Shown here one piece after another: positions 1-6,460 of a stretch of 6,460 nt of DNA (position 1 is the first letter of the stretch; every line of letters begins with the position of its first letter). The position numbers and the translations under genes were made by a program. Under the pieces are notes generated by a model, which saw nothing but the letters and a program-made list of their open reading frames with translations, was not told the origin of the DNA and searched no databases. The DNA is from Sphingomonadales bacterium (GTDB lineage: Bacteria > Pseudomonadota > Alphaproteobacteria > Sphingomonadales > Sphingomonadaceae): NCBI GenBank assembly GCA_013298745.1, contig JAAFIT010000040.1:4669-11128 (forward strand), written 5' to 3'.

Positions 1-1043
1 TCCTCGACCACCAGATAGTCATCGGTGATCAGCGGTTCGACGCCATACAGCTTGGCCGCCGCGCGGATGTCGCGGGCGAACTCGCGGTTGTAGCAGCCGA
101 GACCGACGACTTCGAAACCCAGTTCGTCACGCGCGATGCGGGCGGCCGCCACGGCATGGGTGGCGTCGCCGAAAATGAAGACGCGTTTGCCGGTCAGATA
201 AGTCGAATCGACTGATCGCGACCACCAGGGCATCCGGCCGGCATCGGGATCGGCCGGCGCGTCGATGCCGGCGAGGCCGCAGACTTCGGCGATGAATTCG
301 CGGGTCGCGCCAACGCCGATCGGCACGGTCTTGGTATACTTCTGGCCAAAGGTCTTTTCGAGCCAGCGCGCCGCTTCATGGGCGATTTCGGGATAGAGCA
401 CGATGTTGAAATCGGCCTCGCCCAGCCCGGCGATGGCGGCCGGCGTCGAACCCATCGGCGCAGCGACATGGACATCGATGCCGAGATTGCCGAGCAGCCG
501 GGTGATTTCGGCGACATCATCGCGATGACGGAAACCGAGCGCCGTCGGACCGAGCAGGTTGGCGCGCGGGCGGCGACCTTCAAGCGGTGCCGGCTTGCGG
601 TCCTTGTCGGCCAGTTGCCGGACAATCTGGTAAAATGTCTCGGCGGCGCCCCAGTTTTCCTTGTGGGAATAGCTCGGCAGATCGAGCGCGATGATCGGGC
701 ATGGCAGGCCCATCGTCTGGGCCAGACCGGCGGGGTCGTCCTGAATCAATTCGGCAGTGCACGACGCGCCGACGATCATCGCCTGTGGGGCAAAGCGGTC
801 GTAGGCATCGCGCGCCGCCTTCTGGAACAGTTCGGCGGTATCGGTGCCCAAGTCACGCGCCTGGAAGGTCGTGTAAGTGACCGGCGGGCGCTGGCCGCGG
901 CGTTCGATCATTGTGAACAGCAGATCGGCATAGGTATCGCCCTGCGGCGCGTGCAGCACATAATGCAGCCCGGTCATGCCGGTGGCGACGCGCATCGCCC
1001 CGACATGCGGCGGGCCTTCATAGGTCCAGACGGTCAGCTGCAT
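1..1043 (-). CDS. bchB: Light-independent protochlorophyllide reductase subunit B (partial, C-terminus off the left edge)
   Basis: BchB pairs with BchN to form the catalytic NB component of dark-operative protochlorophyllide reductase (DPOR). This nitrogenase-like enzyme receives electrons from the BchL Fe protein and reduces ring D of protochlorophyllide. I translated 347 codons from the ATG at 1043 down to base 3 with no stop; the family is about 510-530 residues, so roughly the last third is missing. The N-terminus ([18 protein letters not shown]) is the typical family start. Asp36 (in [11 protein letters not shown]) matches the unusual Asp that, with three BchN cysteines, holds the NB [4Fe-4S] cluster in Rhodobacter capsulatus DPOR. 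The conserved [12 protein letters not shown] (Cys95) and FGDATHA (291-297) segments are present. Asp279 in RSVDS is the likely counterpart of the catalytic acid Asp274 of R. capsulatus, though this needs an alignment. The start lies one base after the bchN stop (TGA-C-ATG) with no strong Shine-Dalgarno, suggesting translational coupling. In related clusters bchH, bchL and bchM follow, beyond the edge. Confidence 0.97.
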   Translation of the reverse strand, partial: MQLTVWTYEGPPHVGAMRVATGMTGLHYVLHAPQGDTYADLLFTMIERRGQRPPVTYTTFQARDLGTDTAELFQKAARDAYDRFAPQAMIVGASCTAELIQDDPAGLAQTMGLPCPIIALDLPSYSHKENWGAAETFYQIVRQLADKDRKPAPLEGRRPRANLLGPTALGFRHRDDVAEITRLLGNLGIDVHVAAPMGSTPAAIAGLGEADFNIVLYPEIAHEAARWLEKTFGQKYTKTVPIGVGATREFIAEVCGLAGIDAPADPDAGRMPWWSRSVDSTYLTGKRVFIFGDATHAVAAARIARDELGFEVVGLGCYNREFARDIRAAAKLYGVEPLITDDYLVVE

Positions 1044-1044
1044 G

Positions 1045-2837
<1,793 letters not shown>

Positions 2838-2840
2838 AAT

Positions 2841-2853
2841 CTCCCCACCTTCC
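2841..2853 (-). promoter_or_regulatory. Ribosome binding region of bchF
   Basis: On the minus strand a purine run reads GGAAGGTGGGGAG. It contains GGAAGG ten bases and GGGGAG three bases before the first GTG. The second in-frame GTG is six bases from GGGGAG, a better spacing. The site supports initiation here but does not settle which GTG is used; the products differ by one residue. Confidence 0.6.
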
Positions 2854-2869
2854 GAAACCTACCATCGGA

Positions 2870-2899
2870 CCTATAAGTGTCAACCTGACTTTACGTCTA
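2870..2899 (-). promoter_or_regulatory. Candidate sigma-70 type promoter of the bchF operon
   Basis: On the minus strand, TAGACG (2899-2894) is four of six to the -35 consensus. It is separated by 18 bases from TATAGG (2875-2870), which is four of six to the -10 consensus. Transcription would begin near 2863, giving a leader of about 26 bases before the first GTG. The -35 hexamer lies inside the symmetric PpsR-like element, as expected of a repressed promoter. This is an inference from motif matches only. Confidence 0.4.
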
Positions 2900-2911
2900 A
2901 AAGCATTGACA
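2878..2911. promoter_or_regulatory. Symmetric PpsR/CrtJ-like operator between bchF and ppaA
   Basis: PpsR/CrtJ repressors bind TGT-N12-ACA. Here the plus strand reads TGT-N12-ACG at 2878-2895 and the minus strand reads TGT-N12-ACG from 2911 to 2894. Each differs from consensus only in the last base, and the two overlap at a central ACGT. The outer ends form a perfect six-base inverted repeat, TGTCAA (2878-2883) and TTGACA (2906-2911). The element lies upstream of bchF and of ppaA and covers the predicted bchF -35. It could let PpsR control both directions, including its own operon. The sequence symmetry is directly seen; binding is inferred from the family consensus. Confidence 0.6.
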
Positions 2912-3042
2912 GCTTTGACCCATGGACACTGCAACACCCTCTTGCGGCAAGGCGAATGCTTGGTTAGCGTGATGTCTGCCTGCGACGGATTGGCGCAAGC
3001 AAAGAACAAGCCGCCAATGCGCGGACAACGAAGGGCGGGGGC

Positions 3043-3048
3043 AAGGGG
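3043..3048 (+). promoter_or_regulatory. Shine-Dalgarno of ppaA
   Basis: AAGGGG ends five bases before the ATG at 3054. It is the clearest ribosome binding site in the window and decides for this start over the in-frame ATG codons at 3063 and 3072. Confidence 0.7.
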
Positions 3049-3053
3049 CGCCA

Positions 3054-3947
3054 ATGGCATCAATGCTGGACATGGTGACGGAAGCCCGGATTGCCGCTGG
3101 CAAACAATGGGATCGTGCCCGTCGCGCCGCCTTCCGGCCGCGCGAAGCGACGAGCCCCGATGCACTGGCGCGAGTGATTGAAAGCGACATCATCCCGCGG
3201 TTGTTGATGACGCATCGTGACGACAGCCCGTTGGCGCGTGCCGTCGCCCAACCGGATGCTGCCATTCCCAATGGCTATGCCGACCTGTTTGCCGCCGCCA
3301 CGCTGACCGAGGAAGTCGGGCCGCTGTTGGCGCGGGTCGAATCGCTGATGGCTGGCGGTGTGACGGTGGAAACCATCTACCTGCATCTGCTGGCGCCTGC
3401 TGCCCGCCGTCTCGGCGCCTGGTGGGACGAAGATGCATGCGATTTCGTCGATGTCACCATGGGGCTGTGGCGCTGCCAGGAAATCGTGCATGCACTGTCG
3501 GCGCTGATCCCCGGCGCAGCGCCGGTGGCGGGCGCCGAACGCCGGGCGCTGTTTGCCCCGGCCCCTGGCGAACAGCATGGCCTGGGTGCCTTGATTGTCG
3601 AGGAGTTCTTCCGCCGCGACGGCTGGCAGACCTGGAGCGTCCCGGCGCTCGATGCCGACGAACTGGTGGCGCTGGTCGCCGGCCGCGCCTTCGACATTGT
3701 CGGATTGACCGTCAGCGTCGAGCGCCATGTCGAACCGCTGCAGCGGAGCATCACCGCGCTGCGCCAGGCGTCGCGCAATCCCGAAATCATGGTTCTCGTC
3801 GGTGGCCGCGTGTTCACCGAACGCCCCGAGCTAGCCGCCGAAATCGGCGCCGATGGTACCGCAGCCGACGGCGCGCTCGCCGTCGCATTGGCAGACAGAT
3901 TGTTGAACCAGCAGGCCGTGCTCGGCGTTTCCAAAAGCACGACCTGA
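3054..3947 (+). CDS. ppaA: PpaA/AerR-type photosynthesis regulator, predicted cobalamin-binding antirepressor of PpsR
   Basis: PpaA (Rhodobacter sphaeroides) and AerR (R. capsulatus) are cytoplasmic regulators that bind cobalamin (also heme, in vitro, for PpaA) and modulate PpsR/CrtJ activity in response to light and redox state. The 297-residue product has a helical N-terminal half. That half includes a conserved tryptophan segment at 121-137 (GAWWDEDACDF, then VDVTMG) that resembles the cap of CarH/AerR-type B12 photoreceptors. A Rossmann-like B12-binding half follows: APGEQHGLG at 169-178, where His175 in an E-x-H-x-x-G motif is the likely lower axial ligand of cobalt; IVGLTVS at 215-221; and VLVGGRVF with GADGTAADG at 247-273. 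No DNA-binding helix-turn-helix is obvious. The start is fixed by a strong AAGGGG five bases upstream. It precedes ppsR by 56 bases on the same strand, the usual pairing of antirepressor and repressor, and diverges from bchF. Family membership is sure; the bound cofactor and exact role are inferred. Confidence 0.93.
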   Translation: MASMLDMVTEARIAAGKQWDRARRAAFRPREATSPDALARVIESDIIPRLLMTHRDDSPLARAVAQPDAAIPNGYADLFAAATLTEEVGPLLARVESLMAGGVTVETIYLHLLAPAARRLGAWWDEDACDFVDVTMGLWRCQEIVHALSALIPGAAPVAGAERRALFAPAPGEQHGLGALIVEEFFRRDGWQTWSVPALDADELVALVAGRAFDIVGLTVSVERHVEPLQRSITALRQASRNPEIMVLVGGRVFTERPELAAEIGADGTAADGALAVALADRLLNQQAVLGVSKSTT

Positions 3948-3953
3948 TATAGC

Positions 3954-3978
3954 GACCTTCGGCGCGGTGCCGACGGTC
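3954..3978 (+). other. Hairpin in the ppaA-ppsR spacer
   Basis: The arms GACCTTCGGC (3954-3963) and GCCGACGGTC (3969-3978) pair in nine of ten positions, with one T-C mismatch, around the five-base loop GCGGT. It begins six bases after the ppaA stop. No run of T follows, so it is not a standard intrinsic terminator. It could stabilise an upstream mRNA 3' end, act as a processing site or partial attenuator, or be chance in GC-rich DNA. The pairing is seen; function is not known. Confidence 0.4.
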
Positions 3979-4003
3979 CGACGGGAGATGGCACTCGGCC
4001 ACC

Positions 4004-5413
4004 ATGGACGTTCGCACTGCCAAAGCCGAGAATCGGACAGCGCCAATGGCGCCGGAGGCCTTTGAGGGCCTGCCGGCGGCGGCTGCCATCCGCGGTCTGG
4101 TGGCAGCGTGCGATATCGCCCTGCTGGTCAATGACCGCGGCATTATCGAAACGGTGACACTGGGTGCCGCCGATCTTGCCGATCATGGCGTGCGTGACTG
4201 GCCCGGACAGGTCTGGGCCGATACCGTCCTGCCGGAAAATCGTGCCAAGATCGATGCCATGCTGGCGGGCGACGGCGATCCGGCGCGGTGGCGGCAAGTC
4301 AACCATCCGACCAATGGTGGCGATCTGCCGATCCGCTATCTCGCCATCGAAACCGGCGAACAGGGCCGCATTCTTGCCGTCGGTCGCGACATGCGCGCCG
4401 CCGCCGTTCAGCAGCAACGCCTGCTTCGCGCCCAACAGGCGATGGAACGCGATTCGCTGCATCTGCGACAGCTGGAGGCACGTTATCGCCTGTTGTTCGA
4501 CAGCGCCCAGGACGCCATCATCGTCATCGATGCCACTTCGCGGCGGATCACCGACATCAACCCGGCGGCACGGCGATTGAGCGGACATGGTGCCGCCAGT
4601 GTCGACAACGAGCCCTTTACCACGCTGGTCACGGCGGCCGAACGCGAGGCGGTTTCGGCGCAGCTCGGCAGCATCGCCGCCGCGGCGCAGAATCACCCGT
4701 CGCGGGTCACGCTGGCCAATGGCACGCTATGCCTGATGGCGGCGACGCTGTTCCGGCAGGACCGCAGCAGCTTTCTGCTGGTCCGCCTGCGGCCGCTGGA
4801 AGACCGCGGCGCGAGCAGCGAGCGACCCCTGCTCGAAGTTCTCGAACGCATGCCCGACGCCTTTGTGCTCACCGATGCGGCGCTCAACATCATCGTCGGC
4901 AATGGTGCGTTTCTCGATCTCGTCCATGCGCTGCGGCGTGACGATATTGTCGGCACGCCATTGTCGCGCTTTGTCGGCCGCCTCGGCATCGATCTCACCA
5001 CGCTGGAACAGCAACTGGCGGACCATGGCGCGGTGCGCAACTTTGCCACCATCGTCCGCGCCATCGATGGCCGCGACGAGGATGTCGAGGTTTCGGCCGT
5101 CACATCGGTCGAAGGCGGCGAGATGCGGCATGGCTTCAGCATCCGCAGCACCAGCCGCCGCACCGCCATCGCCGTCGATGACCGGCAATTGCCGCGATCT
5201 GTCGAACAGCTGACCGAGCTGGTCGGCCGGGTCTCGCTGAAGGAAATCGTCCGCGAATCGACCGATCTCATCGAACGACTGTGCATCGAGGCGGCGTTGA
5301 CCTACACCGCCGACAACCGCGCTTCGGCCGCCGAAATTCTCGGCCTGTCGCGCCAGAGCCTCTATTCCAAGCTGCACCGCCACGGCCTCGGCAATCTGTC
5401 CGAGCCGGATTAA
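4004..5413 (+). CDS. ppsR: Transcriptional repressor PpsR/CrtJ of photosynthesis genes
   Basis: PpsR represses bch, crt and puc genes under aerobic or oxidising conditions by binding paired TGT-N12-ACA sites. The 469 residues match the family length (about 464-470). The order is: N-terminal PAS-like domain (about 20-130); glutamine-rich linker helix (about 133-160, with QQQRLLRAQQAMERD); PAS1 (about 159-265); PAS2 (about 275-385); and a C-terminal FIS-type helix-turn-helix (about 420-463, with NRASAAEILGLSRQSLYSKL). Cys427 (RLCIEAAL) matches Cys424 of R. sphaeroides PpsR. The other redox cysteine, Cys251, seems replaced by Val260 (SFLLVRL); this rests on remembered homologue sequence. Cys36 and Cys243 are the only other cysteines. 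The ATG at 4004 is the first possible ATG or GTG after an in-frame TAG at 3950. No good Shine-Dalgarno precedes it: GGGAG is 16 bases away, too far, which may keep repressor levels low. It follows ppaA by 56 bases and is probably co-transcribed with it. Confidence 0.96.
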   Translation: MDVRTAKAENRTAPMAPEAFEGLPAAAAIRGLVAACDIALLVNDRGIIETVTLGAADLADHGVRDWPGQVWADTVLPENRAKIDAMLAGDGDPARWRQVNHPTNGGDLPIRYLAIETGEQGRILAVGRDMRAAAVQQQRLLRAQQAMERDSLHLRQLEARYRLLFDSAQDAIIVIDATSRRITDINPAARRLSGHGAASVDNEPFTTLVTAAEREAVSAQLGSIAAAAQNHPSRVTLANGTLCLMAATLFRQDRSSFLLVRLRPLEDRGASSERPLLEVLERMPDAFVLTDAALNIIVGNGAFLDLVHALRRDDIVGTPLSRFVGRLGIDLTTLEQQLADHGAVRNFATIVRAIDGRDEDVEVSAVTSVEGGEMRHGFSIRSTSRRTAIAVDDRQLPRSVEQLTELVGRVSLKEIVRESTDLIERLCIEAALTYTADNRASAAEILGLSRQSLYSKLHRHGLGNLSEPD

Positions 5414-5454
5414 CGCCGCGTCAGAATAGGCCATCAAAACACCGCCAAGCTGCG

Positions 5455-5483
5455 TTGACGCTCCCGTGTGTCAAGGCTAGCTT
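5455..5483 (+). promoter_or_regulatory. Candidate promoter of bchG
   Basis: TTGACG (5455-5460) is five of six to the -35 consensus. It is followed after 17 bases by TAGCTT (5478-5483), a weak -10 match (three of six). The -10 falls inside the TGT-N12-ACA site. Transcription would start near 5489-5491, that is, at the ATG of bchG. Inference from motifs only; read-through from ppsR is also possible, as no terminator is seen between the genes. Confidence 0.35.
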
Positions 5484-5486
5484 ACA
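5469..5486 (+). promoter_or_regulatory. PpsR/CrtJ binding site upstream of bchG
   Basis: TGT (5469-5471), twelve bases, then ACA (5484-5486) is a perfect match to the PpsR/CrtJ consensus TGT-N12-ACA. The symmetry extends one base each side (GTGT and ACAC). It sits three bases before the bchG start codon and overlaps the candidate -10. Bound repressor would block polymerase entry. The match is seen; binding is inferred from the family and from ppsR being next door. Confidence 0.65.
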
Positions 5487-5489
5487 CTT

Positions 5490-6395
5490 ATGGATGGGGT
5501 GACATTGGATAGTCCGGCGCGGCGGTTTCCTCGCCCGCGTGACGTGCTCGAGCTGCTGAAACCGGTGACCTGGTTTCCGCCGATGTGGGCATTCATGTGC
5601 GGCGTTGTGTCATCGGGTGTGCCGCTCGCCGATCGCTGGGGCTTTCTGGTGGCCGGCATGATGCTGGCCGGGCCGCTGGTCTGCGGCAACAGCCAGGCGA
5701 TCAACGACTGGTTCGATCGGCATGTTGACGCCATCAACGAACCCCAGCGCCCGATTCCGTCAGGCCGCATCCCCGGCCGTTGGGGGCTGTACATCGCCAT
5801 TGGCGGCTCGATCCTGTCGCTGATCGTCGGCTGGCTGATCAACCCTGTCGTCTTTGCTGCGACCATCCTCGGCGTCTTCCTCGCCTGGATTTATTCGGCG
5901 CCGCCGATCCGCGCCAAGGCCAATGGCTGGTGGGGGCCGGGTGTCTGCGCCGCGGCCTATGAAGGCCTGACCTGGTTCACAGGTGCCGCCGTGATGGTCG
6001 GCGGCATGCCCGATGCGCGCATCATCACCATCCTCGCACTCTATGCCACCGGCGCCCATGGCATCATGGTTCTCAACGATTTCAAGGCTGTCACCGGCGA
6101 TGCTGTTTCGGGCGTGCGTTCGCTGCCGGTGCTGCTCGGCGTCGATCGCGCTGCGCGCGTCGCCTGCTGGACCATGGCGGTGCCGCAGCTGGTCGTCGCC
6201 GTGCTGCTGGCCCGCTGGGGAGCGATTTTCCCGGCCGCGCTGGTTGCCATGTCGGTTGCCGTCCAGTTCCTGCTGATGCAGCGGCTGCTGTCGGATCCCG
6301 CCAAGCACGCGCCCTTCTACAATGCCAGTGGCACCACGCTTTATGTGCTCGGCATGCTCACCGCGGCTATCGGTCTTCGGGGCATGGGCCTGTGA
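5490..6395 (+). CDS. bchG: Bacteriochlorophyll a synthase (bacteriochlorophyllide geranylgeranyl/phytyl transferase)
   Basis: BchG is an integral membrane prenyltransferase of the UbiA family. It esterifies bacteriochlorophyllide a with geranylgeranyl (or phytyl) diphosphate, the step that makes the pigment lipophilic for insertion into reaction-centre and antenna proteins. The 301-residue product is of normal length. The first diphosphate/Mg-binding motif is NDWFDRHVDAINEPQRPIPSG (starting at residue 72, with Asp73, Asp76 and Asp80). The second is NDFKAVTGD at 196-204 (Asp197, Asp204). YSAPPIRAKANGWWGP (135-150) and the N-terminal PRPRDVLELLKPVTWFPPMW (15-33) are also typical. About eight or nine hydrophobic segments span the rest. 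The ATG at 5490 is the only ATG before the conserved N-terminus; a GTG at 5499 is possible. No Shine-Dalgarno is well placed for either. The stop overlaps the start of the next gene by four bases (GTGA), indicating coupled translation with a pigment-complex assembly factor. Confidence 0.97.
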   Translation: MDGVTLDSPARRFPRPRDVLELLKPVTWFPPMWAFMCGVVSSGVPLADRWGFLVAGMMLAGPLVCGNSQAINDWFDRHVDAINEPQRPIPSGRIPGRWGLYIAIGGSILSLIVGWLINPVVFAATILGVFLAWIYSAPPIRAKANGWWGPGVCAAAYEGLTWFTGAAVMVGGMPDARIITILALYATGAHGIMVLNDFKAVTGDAVSGVRSLPVLLGVDRAARVACWTMAVPQLVVAVLLARWGAIFPAALVAMSVAVQFLLMQRLLSDPAKHAPFYNASGTTLYVLGMLTAAIGLRGMGL

Positions 6396-6460
6396 CCGCC
6401 CTGGCACCCCTCGGCTGGGGCAACATCGCCCGGCTTGGGCTGGTGCAAAGCGCCATCGGC
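6392..6460 (+). CDS. PucC-family (BCH2-type MFS) membrane protein, N-terminal fragment
   Basis: Only 23 codons are visible, starting at a GTG that overlaps the bchG stop as GTGA. They read VTALAPLGWGNIARLGLVQSAIG without a stop to the window edge. The LGW...RLGLVQ...G pattern at the N-terminus is typical of the PucC/LhaA/Orf428 family of major-facilitator-like proteins, which help assemble light-harvesting and photosystem complexes or deliver bacteriochlorophyll. In R. capsulatus and many alphaproteobacterial clusters an orf428-type gene sits between bchG and bchP, which supports this call. The protein is far too short here to separate the paralogues (PucC, LhaA, Orf428). The neighbour position favours the Orf428 type. 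Confidence 0.75.
   Translation, partial: MTALAPLGWGNIARLGLVQSAIG

Noticed and set aside
1..1043. bchB as a broken or truncated gene
   Set aside because: The reading frame is intact to the window edge. The missing third is explained by the cut of the window, not by a mutation.
2906..2935. TTGACA on the plus strand as the -35 of a ppaA promoter
   Set aside because: No acceptable -10 hexamer follows at 16-18 bases (the best are CTGCAA or TGCAAC). The ppaA promoter could be elsewhere (TTGCGG-N17-TAGCGT at 2942-2970 is equally weak), so none was annotated.
3377..4696. 439-codon open frame on the minus strand across ppaA and ppsR
   Set aside because: It spans two well-recognised genes and their spacer in antisense and shows no domain signature. 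It is a composition artefact.
5414..5468. Possible terminator after ppsR
   Set aside because: I find no stable stem followed by a T-run in this spacer. Read-through into bchG remains possible.
5455..5474. TTGAC-N10-GTCAA inverted repeat before bchG, considered as an FnrL site
   Set aside because: The FNR consensus is TTGAT-N4-ATCAA. The ten-base spacing here is far too long. The left arm is better explained as the -35 hexamer and the right arm as part of the PpsR-like site.

Overview
This window is a piece of a photosynthesis gene cluster from an anoxygenic phototrophic proteobacterium. The DNA is GC-rich throughout. The gene order (bchF-bchN-bchB on the minus strand, ppaA/aerR-ppsR-bchG-pucC-like on the plus strand) fits Alphaproteobacteria. 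By gene order and protein flavour it could be an aerobic anoxygenic phototroph of the Sphingomonadales, but I cannot fix the genus from sequence alone. Nothing here looks like a mobile element, phage, CRISPR array or RNA gene, and coding density is high. No gap exceeds about 220 bases.

Left part (1-2837, minus strand): the head of a bacteriochlorophyll operon, read right to left. bchF (3-vinyl bacteriochlorophyllide hydratase) overlaps bchN by four bases, and bchN is followed one base later by bchB. BchN and BchB form the NB component of the dark-operative protochlorophyllide reductase. All four [4Fe-4S] cluster ligands expected for this complex are visible (three Cys in BchN, one Asp in BchB). 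bchB runs off the left edge after 347 codons.

Centre (2838-3053): a 216-base divergent control region. It contains a symmetric element in which two TGT-N12-ACg half-consensus PpsR/CrtJ-type sites, one on each strand, meet at a central ACGT. The element covers the predicted -35 region of bchF.

Right part (3054-6460, plus strand): ppaA/aerR, a putative cobalamin-binding (SCHIC-type) antirepressor; then ppsR, the PAS-PAS-HTH repressor of photosynthesis genes; then bchG, the bacteriochlorophyll a synthase that adds the isoprenoid tail. Last comes the start of a PucC-family membrane protein, overlapping bchG by four bases. A perfect TGT-N12-ACA site lies three bases upstream of the bchG start codon.

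Taken together, the window holds early, middle and last steps of bacteriochlorophyll synthesis. It also holds the repressor/antirepressor pair that probably controls them in response to oxygen, redox state and light. The system is known in outline. The points worth a second look are the operator architecture, the apparent loss of one redox cysteine in PpsR, the possible leaderless start of bchG, and a hairpin between ppaA and ppsR.
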